DNA of 6,766 nt, taken from Candidatus Hydrogenedentota bacterium. GTDB lineage: Bacteria > Hydrogenedentota > Hydrogenedentia > Hydrogenedentales > SLHB01. Below are positions 1 to 6,135 of the stretch, in pieces. Position numbers and translations under genes: made by a program. How positions within the stretch are numbered: position 1 is the first letter of the stretch; each line of letters begins with the position of its first letter. The notes below the pieces were generated by a model. It was given only the letters and a program-made list of their open reading frames with translations. It was not told where the DNA came from and ran no database searches. The DNA is taken from the NCBI GenBank assembly GCA_003557825.1, contig PWNM01000544.1, positions 1 to 6,766 on the forward strand, read 5' to 3'.

Positions 1-563
1 ATCGATAAACCTGCTACGAGGCGAAGCCTTGTTGGGTGACGCCTGTCAAGAGCAATCCACACAGCCAGTAGACCGCCCCACAGCAAAATCCAGCCGCCGC
101 CGGATAGGTCTCGTGGTCCCCATAGCAATCCGTCATGCCCCAGGGAATAGGCTGTGGCCCAAGCACCGGCGTCGGCATATCGCAAAATACCATTCACCAC
201 TGCGAGCAAGGCAATAGAGGGCCACGATAGTAGAAGCAACCGCTGCGTATCCGCTTTCCCGCCGACAAGATGGGCTGTGGCAAAATAAACCAGCAAGCTA
301 CTGACAATGGGCACTCCGTCGGACGGACGAGCCGCAATCCAAGCCAAGGCAACCACCGCCGGGGGCCAGGAGAGTTCAAAAGAAACACGTAACTTCCGAG
401 TGGTATACGCATCGGCAAAAGCCAATAACACCAGCACTGCGGCCGCAAACTCCACAGCGCTTAGGGTGGTATAAGGCACATAGGTATACACATCCCACGG
501 CCATGCAAGCGAAATAATAATGGCCAAGTAGGCGCAAAGGACATGCCGGATTAATGGGGTCAT
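1..563 (-). CDS. Polytopic membrane protein, O-antigen ligase/polymerase-like, N-terminal part (cut by window start)
   Basis: The reading frame starts at the ATG complementary to 561-563 and stays open to position 1, giving 187 residues with the C-terminus beyond the window. It is very hydrophobic, with likely membrane segments near residues 8-23, 36-52, 66-78, 85-101, 109-127 and 156-172, and basic connectors such as TTRKLR (54-59) and LDRRHPTRLR (172-181). The layout of short N-terminal helices, a Gly/Pro-rich stretch (GPRDLSGGG, 149-157), then a helix followed by an Arg-rich turn resembles the start of O-antigen ligase/Wzy-like proteins. These act in the inner membrane on lipid-linked glycans. 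This is resemblance only, because the diagnostic periplasmic loop lies outside the window. The start overlaps the stop of the upstream small gene by ATGA, and AGG lies about 7 bases before it. That it is a real gene is likely; the family is tentative. Confidence 0.72.
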   Translation of the reverse strand, partial: MTPLIRHVLCAYLAIIISLAWPWDVYTYVPYTTLSAVEFAAAVLVLLAFADAYTTRKLRVSFELSWPPAVVALAWIAARPSDGVPIVSSLLVYFATAHLVGGKADTQRLLLLSWPSIALLAVVNGILRYADAGAWATAYSLGHDGLLWGPRDLSGGGWILLWGGLLAVWIALDRRHPTRLRLVAGLS

Positions 564-730
564 TGGGTAACCTGTTCAGTTGAAGGCGGCTCTTTAGGTT
601 CCTCCAACAAACACCCCCCGGCTAGCTGTGCCAGGGCCGCCACAACCAACGCCCCTACAAGAAAAAGTCCCGCCAATCGGCGCTCGCGCTTCATCCGCCC
701 TATTGGGTCTCGCCCGGTCTGTCGTATCAT
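560..730 (-). CDS. Small single-span membrane protein or lipoprotein (56 aa), translationally coupled
   Basis: The frame runs from the ATG complementary to 728-730 to a TGA at 560-562. It overlaps the antiporter stop by ATGA at its start and the next gene's ATG by ATGA at its end. The product has a basic N-terminus (MKRERR at residues 13-18), a hydrophobic stretch at about 19-37, then GGC (38-40) and a short acidic/polar tail ending in VTQ. It is either a one-pass membrane protein or a small lipoprotein anchored through Cys40; the lipobox LAGGC is imperfect because the -3 residue is Ala instead of Leu. An internal ATG (codon 13, 692-694) would give a more typical lipoprotein signal but has poorer Shine-Dalgarno spacing. 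No family is recognised. The double overlap between two membrane-protein genes is the main argument that it is translated, and suggests it may partner with one of them. Confidence 0.65.
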   Translation of the reverse strand: MIRQTGRDPIGRMKRERRLAGLFLVGALVVAALAQLAGGCLLEEPKEPPSTEQVTQ

Positions 731-1671
731 CGGAACACCATAAAGACCAACACGATGTACGCCCCATAGAGCGTAAGCAAAACGGCCCCTTCACGGCGCG
801 CCAATCGTTGACCCGTTAGGCCGAAAATCAACAGCAAGACCGTTAGGACCATTATCAGCGGAAGGTCCAGCAATAGGGTCTGGCGTTCAAGCGGCAACGG
901 CGATACCAGAGAGGCTGCACCAACGACCCATGCCAAGTTCAGGATATTGGCTCCGATTACATTGCCCACACTCAAGGCCCGTTGCTTTTTGAGAATGGCC
1001 GCTAAGGCAATGGACAGTTCCGGCATCGAGGTGCCCAAGGCCACCAACGTAACGGCAATAACCAGATCCGGTAGCCCCGCCGATCGGGCCAACCCTTCGG
1101 CACCGTAGATAAGAATTTGACTCCCGCCGATTACGCCCACAGTTCCCAGCAAAAACAGTCCTGCTGCCTTGGGCATCGGCATGGGGCGACTGAACGAAGG
1201 TCCGGGTGCTTCCCGTTCTCTTATGGAAGTCCAGACCAGCCGCCCCATATAGATGACAAGGGCTGTCAACATTATCGCGCCCACATGGCGACTTCCGTCA
1301 GGGAAATAATACCCCAGGCCCACAAACAAGCCCGTCAGCCCCACCATCCATAGCCCGTTGCGCAGAAAGTTCCGTCGAACAACTCGGATCGGCATGAGCA
1401 AGGTACACAGGCCGAGGATGAGTCCAATGTTGCATATCATCGACCCCATGGCATTGCCGACGGCGATCTGAGCTTTGCTCTGAAAGGCTGCCAGAAGGGA
1501 CACCGCAAACTCGGGAAGCGTCGTCGCCAAGCTCACCAGCGTGACCCCGACAATAAGGTCAGGAACATGAAGACGCCGGGCAATAGAGACAGCAGCGTCG
1601 ACGAACCAATCCGCCGACTTAACGAGCGCCGCCACGCCCACTGCGACGCATACCAAATGCAGGACGATCAT
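727..1671 (-). CDS. CaCA-family cation antiporter (Na+/Ca2+ exchanger-like, YrbG type)
   Basis: This 314-residue inner-membrane antiporter has about ten membrane helices in two inverted halves. It would exchange Ca2+ or a related cation for Na+ or H+. The alpha-1 repeat has VTLVSLATTLPEF (about 43-55) and GNAMGSMICNIG (72-83). The alpha-2 repeat has VTLVALGTSMPEL (207-219) and GNVIGANILNLA (236-247). Glu54 and Glu218 are the conserved ion-binding glutamates, with Asn81 and Asn245 on the partner helices. From memory of the archaeal NCX_Mj structure, Glu54 and Asn81 fall on identical numbers, while its alpha-2 Asp is Asn here. Length is usual for prokaryotic members. The ATG complementary to 1669-1671 has AAGGA (1682-1686) 10 bases upstream. 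A TTG one codon earlier (1672-1674) has 7-base spacing and is a real alternative. It is the first gene of a three-gene coupled operon with its own promoter. The family is sure; the transported ion is not. Confidence 0.95.
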   Translation of the reverse strand: MIVLHLVCVAVGVAALVKSADWFVDAAVSIARRLHVPDLIVGVTLVSLATTLPEFAVSLLAAFQSKAQIAVGNAMGSMICNIGLILGLCTLLMPIRVVRRNFLRNGLWMVGLTGLFVGLGYYFPDGSRHVGAIMLTALVIYMGRLVWTSIREREAPGPSFSRPMPMPKAAGLFLLGTVGVIGGSQILIYGAEGLARSAGLPDLVIAVTLVALGTSMPELSIALAAILKKQRALSVGNVIGANILNLAWVVGAASLVSPLPLERQTLLLDLPLIMVLTVLLLIFGLTGQRLARREGAVLLTLYGAYIVLVFMVFR

Positions 1672-1763
1672 CAAAGGTCAGTCCTTGAGGCAATTGGGTA
1701 ACACGGATGATCGATGCAGCTTTATGAAATTCACTTCGGAAAGGCCCCTATGGTCCACTGATG

Positions 1764-1841
1764 AATGCTATCCGACGCATTATGAGATGAAAAGCAGGCA
1801 TTGTCAATGCATGGCGTCGCGCGGCGCCCGTAGGCGAATGC
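1764..1841. promoter_or_regulatory. Cluster of five GCATT/AATGC pentamers around the antiporter promoter (possible operator)
   Basis: The pentamer AATGC or its complement GCATT occurs at 1764-1768, 1777-1781, 1798-1802, 1806-1810 and 1837-1841. The middle pair makes an interrupted palindrome, GCATT-GTC-AATGC (1798-1810), that covers the -35 box. Another inverted pair, AATGC-8 bases-GCATT (1764-1781), covers the end of the -10 box and the expected start site. By chance about 0.2 copies are expected in 100 bases counting both strands. A regulator binding here would be placed to block RNA polymerase. The binding protein is unknown and the role is inferred. Confidence 0.35.
1779..1807 (-). promoter_or_regulatory. 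Sigma70-type promoter of the antiporter operon
   Basis: On the minus strand TTGACA (complement of 1802-1807, a perfect -35 box) is followed by exactly 17 bases and CATAAT (complement of 1779-1784, five of six -10 bases). Transcription should begin near 1772, leaving a leader of about 100 bases before the ATG at 1671. No other match of this quality was seen in the gap, and it lies on the correct side of the ferritin terminator. Confidence 0.75.
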
Positions 1842-1873
1842 AACACCCAACAGAAAATCGGATAATCCCATGG

Positions 1874-1921
1874 GAAAATAACTGGGGCAAGACCTGGTTT
1901 CATAAACCAAGCCCTGCCCCA
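1874..1921 (-). terminator. Rho-independent terminator after the ferritin gene
   Basis: On the minus strand, beginning 63 bases after the ferritin stop, a long imperfect hairpin (1883-1921) has outer arms TGGGGCA/TGCCCCA, three mismatches in the middle, and an inner stem TGGTTT/AAACCA around a 3-base loop. It is followed by the T-rich run TTATTTTC (complement of 1874-1881). The plus strand has no T tract after the stem, so it acts leftward only. It separates ferritin from the antiporter promoter. Confidence 0.75.
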
Positions 1922-1984
1922 TGGAGAACCAGTGTAGACGCTATTACAGGAATAGGTATCGTGATCTGCCGGGCAACTCAGAAC

Positions 1985-2479
1985 CTAATGCTGGCCCCGC
2001 ATGGCTAGCTGACGGTCCAACATAAGAAGGCCTTGCGGCGAATCGCCCACCAGTTTCAGTTTCTCAACGATTTTGGCGGCCGTCGCTTCCTCTTCGACTT
2101 GCTCCGCCACGAACCATTGCAGGAACCCATCGGTAGCATAATCGGCTTCGTCAATGGCAAGCTTCTTTAGATCATGAACCGCCTTCGTAACCTTTTGTTC
2201 ATGCGCCAGGATTTCCTCAAACACGGCCAGTGGCGAGGCAAACTCCGCTGGCGGTTTGTCAATCGCGTCCAAGATGACCCTGCTGCCGACATCGCCAACA
2301 TACCCATAGAACTTCATGGCATGCTCGACCTCTTCTTTGGCCTGGAATTTCGTCCAGGTCGCGAAACCGTCCAGATTGAGGTCTTCGAAGTAAGCCGCCA
2401 TCGACAGGTACAAATAACTCGAGTACAGCTCCGCATTGATCTGACTGTTTAACGCTTCAATCATCTTTTTACTCGCCAT
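1985..2479 (-). CDS. ftnA: Ferritin, bacterial FtnA type (iron storage)
   Basis: This 164-residue cytosolic ferritin should form a 24-subunit shell that oxidises Fe2+ and stores iron as a ferric mineral. Numbered from the ATG complementary to 2477-2479, the ferroxidase residues fall at Glu17 (NAELYSSY), Glu50 and His53 (KEEVEHAM), Glu94, Gln127 and Glu130 (AEQVEEE). The conserved Tyr24 and Trp122 are also present. These are the numbers of E. coli FtnA as I recall them, which supports this start over an in-frame TTG six codons upstream (2495-2497). AAGGA (2487-2491) lies 7 bases before the ATG. There is no haem-ligand Met at position 52 (it is Glu), so it is not a bacterioferritin, and it is too long for Dps. 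It is monocistronic with its own terminator. No Fur box or clear promoter was recognised upstream, so iron control cannot be claimed from sequence. Confidence 0.96.
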   Translation of the reverse strand: MASKKMIEALNSQINAELYSSYLYLSMAAYFEDLNLDGFATWTKFQAKEEVEHAMKFYGYVGDVGSRVILDAIDKPPAEFASPLAVFEEILAHEQKVTKAVHDLKKLAIDEADYATDGFLQWFVAEQVEEEATAAKIVEKLKLVGDSPQGLLMLDRQLAMRGQH

Positions 2480-2701
2480 GGTATTTTCCTTTCTCAACTC
2501 GCATCCAGTTCATCGGTACTTCAACCGGACGGGCGTATAACCCCCTACTCCCCATGGAGCGCCGGCAGTGGATTGTCCCAGCTTATGCAACATTCCACTG
2601 GGGTACCTGGAAAACAACATCATCGGGCCTGATTTTATGCCCATTCAGGAGGGCAAACGTAGCACGGAGACACAGAACGCTTCAAATCATCATGAACAAG
2701 G

Positions 2702-2730
2702 TTGCGTCAGACCGTCCAATCTTCTACTAT
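2702..2730 (+). promoter_or_regulatory. Weak candidate promoter for the lyase-like gene
   Basis: TTGCGT (2702-2707, three of six -35 bases) is separated by exactly 17 bases from TACTAT (2725-2730, four of six -10 bases). Transcription would start near 2737, giving a leader of about 38 bases that contains the Shine-Dalgarno sequence. The position is right but the match is weak, so an alternative sigma factor or an activator-dependent promoter is equally possible. Confidence 0.3.
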
Positions 2731-2760
2731 TCGGGCCAAGGAGAAACCAACAACTTTACG

Positions 2761-2767
2761 AGGAGGA
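2761..2767 (+). promoter_or_regulatory. Strong Shine-Dalgarno sequence fixing a GTG start
   Basis: AGGAGGA lies 7 bases before the GTG at 2775. A signal peptide follows directly, so GTG is the start even though no ATG is in frame nearby. The near-perfect complement to the 16S rRNA tail suggests strong translation once the message is made. Confidence 0.85.
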
Positions 2768-2774
2768 ATAAATC

Positions 2775-5700
2775 GTGCGATGCATATTAAGTATTGGAAG
2801 TGTCCTTGTCCTTATTGCAACGGGAGTATGGGCCGATGACCTGACCCCTCGCGTAGTGCGCACACAGCATGCCACCCCCGACATCGTCGTCGCCTTAACC
2901 GAGCTTGAGGCGCCCCCTTCGGAGGATACAGATGCCGCCCCGGCGATTCAGGCGGCCGTCAACGCCGTGGCTGACGTAGGAGGCGGCGTAGTCTTTCTGC
3001 ATGCGGGCCGCTATCGTCTGGACCAGCCTATCACAATCCATGAAGGCGTTACGTTACGCGGCGATTGGACCGCGCCGCCCGAGGTTGCCGGTACCATCTT
3101 AATGCCCTTCTCGGGTCGCGGAGACGCCGATGGAACGCCCGCCATTACACTCGAACGCGGCTCGGGCATCCGCGAGGTTAGCGTTTGGTATCCCGAGCAG
3201 GATCCCCAGAACATCGTGCCCTATCCCTGGACCATTCGAACTTGTACGGATGTGATGGGCAACAACCATACGGTCATGAACGTGACCCTCGTTAACCCTT
3301 ATCAGGCGTTCCGAACGGGTCCGGAGTGGAACGAGCTGCACACGCTACGGAATGTCTACGCAACACCTTTAAAAACAGGTATCTGGATCGATTTCACCAC
3401 GGACATCGGCCGGTTGATCCACGTGCGGTTCAACCCCGAGATTTGGACCCACTCCGGCTTGCCCAATGCGCCGGAATCCGAAGCGGTTCTTGCCGAGACT
3501 CTGGCCGATGCCATCGGCGTCGATATGGGCCGCAGCGACTGGGAATATATATACGATGTCGAGGTACGCGGCTATGGCGTGGGGATGCGTATACGCCAAG
3601 GCGAACAGGGCGGAGCGAATGCCGTCATGTTCTCAAGCCGCTTTCTCGATTGCGGCACCGGCCTCGAGTTGGTACGCATGAACAACATGGGCCTGGCCGC
3701 CACGGGTTGCGAGTTCCACGGGATTCGCGGCCTCCATGCCGTCGAGGCTTTTAACAACGTAGCTACCTTTAACGCCTCGATATTTCATGGATCCGAACAA
3801 GCGGTCCAAATCGACGGTGATCCGGCGATTTCCTTCCAGAACTGCACCTTTACCAATGCCGTATCGGCCGCATCGGGCAGCCTTTCCGTACTTAACTCCG
3901 ACTTTGAAGGAACCGCGGATCCTCACGTCACGCTGGGCGCGAACATGGCCCATGCGCGCATACTCGGTAATCGTTTCCCGGGGACGCCGCGCATCGCCAA
4001 CGAGACCACGAATGCTGACGTGATGATCGCCCATCGCGATCTCGATATGGTCGTGCCGCAGACGGTGGACCCTGACTATTCGATGCCCCATCCGCGACCC
4101 AACTCGCGTCATCTCGAGGTAGTCACGGATCACGGCGCTTCGCCCGATCTCGACTGCAACGCCGCGGCTTTTCAGGCGGCGCTGGACGCCGCCGCACCCA
4201 CCGGCGGCACGGTCTATGTACCTGCGGGCAACTACCCGTTCCACGGGGAAATACGGGTACCTTCGGGCGTCGAGTTGCGCGGCTGTTTTGACGTACCCCA
4301 CCACACGGTATCAGGCGGTTCGGTCCTCGTGGTCCTGGGTGGCAAAGGCGAAGCCGATGGCGCGCCCTTCATCGAACTCGAATCTGGATCGGGGCTTCGG
4401 GGTCTCACCTTTTGGTATCCGGAGCAACGCTTCGAACCCGATGAGATCATCCCATATCCCTTCGCCGTGCGCGGGCTTGGCCCGGACTGCTGGTTAATCG
4501 ACGTCACCATGGCCCCGGCCTATCAGGGCGTTGACTTTTGGACCCACCCCAGCGATGGGCACATCGTTCGCTATCTTGCCGGTTCGTATCTGCGTAAAGG
4601 CATCATCGTGAGCAAGTCCGACCGTGCCGGATGGATCGAGGATTGCCAGTTTAACCCCCACTATGCCTTCCGGCTCCATGACTCCCTCGATGGCAAGCCG
4701 GAAGATACGCCCGGCCAGTTCTGGCGTTTCGTGGACTATGCGCGCGAACACCTCGAAGGCTTCCGTTTTGGCCGCTGCGCCGATGCACGGCTCTATCGCA
4801 ACTTCCTCTTTGCCGCGTACGACGGTATCTCGTTCCGAGACGATGATGGTGGCACCCACGGACGTGTCGTCATGCATGGCACCGACACGGGCAGCCGCTG
4901 CCTGTTCTTGGAAAAGACCGATCCAAGAGGCATCGAGTTTATCAACACCCAGCTTGTCCCCCTTGGCGATTGGGAAATCGGAGCTTTCATCTCGGATCCG
5001 GCCTTCGATGGCACCGCTTGGTTTTTCAACTCACAGGTGTGGGCCGGCAATACGACAGGCATCCTGGAGGGCAACGGCACCATACTGTTGCAGCAACTCA
5101 ATACGATCTCAGGTGAAATCCATATCGAAGGAGGCACCAACTATATTGAAAACACCTTGTTCCAACTGCCCTTGCGCCCCCACATCACCATCGGGCCTGA
5201 GACCGCCTATGCACGGCTCGTTTCCAATGCTTACCGCGACGGTCTCTTCCGCGCCATGCCGGATGAACCGCTCGAACCCGGCATAATATACAGTCGCGCC
5301 AACAGCCTTTCCCATCGCCCCGATGTGGTGCTCGACGAACCGCTCGAATTCGAAGTCGACTGGACCCGCGCCCCGCTCATCCCGGCGCAACGTGAGAACA
5401 TGGGCGGCATTACCTGTGAAATTACGCGAGAAGATACGCGCTCGGGGCGAACGGCCTTGCGTATCGCAGGACATCCCGAAGACGCGAGCCAACAGGCCTA
5501 TGCGTACTTCGGCCTCATCGAGGCCAATGTCCCCGTCACATCGGACACCTATCTCGAATACTGGATTAAGCCGACCAACACAGCCGGTCGGCATGTGGCC
5601 ATCGATTTGATGTTCACCGATGATAGCTCCTTGCGCGATTCGCCCGTACAGGGCGCCCATCCGGGTACCGCCCGCGGAACCGTCGGCGAATGGACCCGCA

Positions 5701-6083
5701 TTCGACACGACATCGGCCGTGCCCTTGCCGGCAAGGAGGTGTTTTTTATCCTGGTAGGATTCGATAGCAGCAGCCCCGGCGAGTTCGAGACCTTCATCGA
5801 TGATGTGGTCATCCGCTCTGAAGGGTTGGGGCGGGCCGCCCAACTCAGCGCCAACCCCAAAGGCGGCCAGTACGAGGCGCCGTTGTCCGTAACCATCGAT
5901 GCTCCCCGACGGGCCCGCGTCCGGTACACCCTGGATGGTACGACGCCCACGCCGGATTCACCGCGTTACAGAGGTCCCATTACGTTGCATCAGCCCGGCC
6001 TCCATGAACTGCGCTTCGGCCTCGAAGACCGTCGCTCGGGCATGCTTGGCCTGTACTTTGGAGAGCTCTACGACCTCGAATAG
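2775..6083 (+). CDS. Secreted tandem pectate-lyase-3-like beta-helix protein with jelly-roll and chitobiase C-terminal-like domains
   Basis: This 1102-residue protein has a Sec signal peptide (residues 1-20, cleavage after VWA). Two copies of a right-handed beta-helix of the pectate_lyase_3/GH28-related type follow, at about 45-425 and 455-845. Each copy opens with a helix and beta turn (AAPAIQAAVNAV..GGGVVFLHAGRY at 54-80; NAAAFQAALDAA..GGTVYVPAGNY at 462-487). Each then has G(V)xLRG, a GSGxR-x4-WYPEQ motif (129-142; 538-551), a V/I-PYP motif (148-151; 559-562), a (N/P)xYQ region, and a closing PH(V/I)T(L/I)G stretch (383-388; 802-807). Residues about 855-1016 look like a beta-sandwich carbohydrate-binding domain ending in FIDDVVIRSE. 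Residues about 1022-1084 match the chitobiase/beta-hexosaminidase C-terminal type (VRYTLDGTTPTPDSPRYRGPI, 1049-1069, shown here in part as YTLDGTTPTPDSPRY). Catalytic residues cannot be assigned, so lyase, hydrolase or binding roles all remain open. The GTG start is fixed by AGGAGGA. Confidence 0.9.
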   Translation: MRCILSIGSVLVLIATGVWADDLTPRVVRTQHATPDIVVALTELEAPPSEDTDAAPAIQAAVNAVADVGGGVVFLHAGRYRLDQPITIHEGVTLRGDWTAPPEVAGTILMPFSGRGDADGTPAITLERGSGIREVSVWYPEQDPQNIVPYPWTIRTCTDVMGNNHTVMNVTLVNPYQAFRTGPEWNELHTLRNVYATPLKTGIWIDFTTDIGRLIHVRFNPEIWTHSGLPNAPESEAVLAETLADAIGVDMGRSDWEYIYDVEVRGYGVGMRIRQGEQGGANAVMFSSRFLDCGTGLELVRMNNMGLAATGCEFHGIRGLHAVEAFNNVATFNASIFHGSEQAVQIDGDPAISFQNCTFTNAVSAASGSLSVLNSDFEGTADPHVTLGANMAHARILGNRFPGTPRIANETTNADVMIAHRDLDMVVPQTVDPDYSMPHPRPNSRHLEVVTDHGASPDLDCNAAAFQAALDAAAPTGGTVYVPAGNYPFHGEIRVPSGVELRGCFDVPHHTVSGGSVLVVLGGKGEADGAPFIELESGSGLRGLTFWYPEQRFEPDEIIPYPFAVRGLGPDCWLIDVTMAPAYQGVDFWTHPSDGHIVRYLAGSYLRKGIIVSKSDRAGWIEDCQFNPHYAFRLHDSLDGKPEDTPGQFWRFVDYAREHLEGFRFGRCADARLYRNFLFAAYDGISFRDDDGGTHGRVVMHGTDTGSRCLFLEKTDPRGIEFINTQLVPLGDWEIGAFISDPAFDGTAWFFNSQVWAGNTTGILEGNGTILLQQLNTISGEIHIEGGTNYIENTLFQLPLRPHITIGPETAYARLVSNAYRDGLFRAMPDEPLEPGIIYSRANSLSHRPDVVLDEPLEFEVDWTRAPLIPAQRENMGGITCEITREDTRSGRTALRIAGHPEDASQQAYAYFGLIEANVPVTSDTYLEYWIKPTNTAGRHVAIDLMFTDDSSLRDSPVQGAHPGTARGTVGEWTRIRHDIGRALAGKEVFFILVGFDSSSPGEFETFIDDVVIRSEGLGRAAQLSANPKGGQYEAPLSVTIDAPRRARVRYTLDGTTPTPDSPRYRGPITLHQPGLHELRFGLEDRRSGMLGLYFGELYDLE

Positions 6084-6135
6084 GAGAGCCGGCAAAACGG
6101 AACAGGAGCACACAATCCGCCCCCGCGAACACCTT

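Larger units (their letters stand above)
1675..1984. other. Intergenic region between ferritin and the antiporter operon
   Basis: This 310-base gap holds the ferritin terminator (1874-1921), the antiporter promoter (1779-1807) with its pentamer cluster, and the leader of about 100 bases with AAGGA at 1682-1686. It also contains a 10-base palindrome TCCCATGGGA (1866-1875) touching the terminator T tract. A plus-strand open frame crosses it but ends inside the ferritin gene, has no convincing ribosome site and shows no protein-like composition, so no gene is called. Confidence 0.6.
2480..2774. other. Divergent intergenic region between ferritin and the secreted lyase-like gene
   Basis: This 295-base gap must hold the promoters of both divergent genes. 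On the plus side there is a weak promoter candidate (2702-2730) and a strong Shine-Dalgarno sequence (2761-2767). On the minus side AAGGA (2487-2491) serves ferritin, but no convincing -35/-10 pair was found. A 7-bp inverted repeat, CAGTGGA/TCCACTG (2566-2572 and 2594-2600, 21 bases apart), is present but could be chance. Two short plus-strand open frames here lack coding character and are not called. Confidence 0.5.

Noticed and set aside
194..448. 84-codon minus-strand frame near the left end
   Set aside because: It is out of frame with the longer membrane-protein frame (1-563) that starts at a coupled ATGA overlap and has coherent membrane helices.
1685..2008. 107-codon plus-strand frame across the ferritin/antiporter gap
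   Set aside because: It covers a promoter and a terminator of the other strand, ends inside ferritin, and has no convincing ribosome site or protein-like pattern.
2500..2560. GGGGAGTAG string on the minus strand, resembling the start of a yybP-ykoY (Mn2+) riboswitch
   Set aside because: Only the opening string matches; the remaining helices and the second conserved loop do not fit in the space before the ferritin ribosome site.
2566..2600. 7-bp inverted repeat CAGTGGA/TCCACTG as an operator
   Set aside because: Short arms with a 21-base gap are likely by chance in a 295-base region, and no second copy was found, so it is not listed as a separate feature.
2554..2790. Short plus-strand frames (67 and 78 codons) upstream of the lyase-like gene
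   Set aside because: They lack ribosome sites and coding character, and one runs through the Shine-Dalgarno sequence and GTG start of the lyase-like gene.
3633..4304. 223-codon open frame on the minus strand inside the lyase-like gene
   Set aside because: It lies antisense to well-supported codons of the secreted protein, its composition is typical of an antisense shadow in GC-biased DNA, and no ribosome site or family is seen.
4624..5286. 220-codon open frame on the plus strand, out of frame with the lyase-like gene
   Set aside because: It is fully embedded in the real frame and is rich in Ser, Pro and Arg as expected from a shifted frame.
5109..5843. 244-codon open frame on the minus strand inside the lyase-like gene
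   Set aside because: It is an antisense shadow of the second repeat and jelly-roll domain, with no recognisable motifs.
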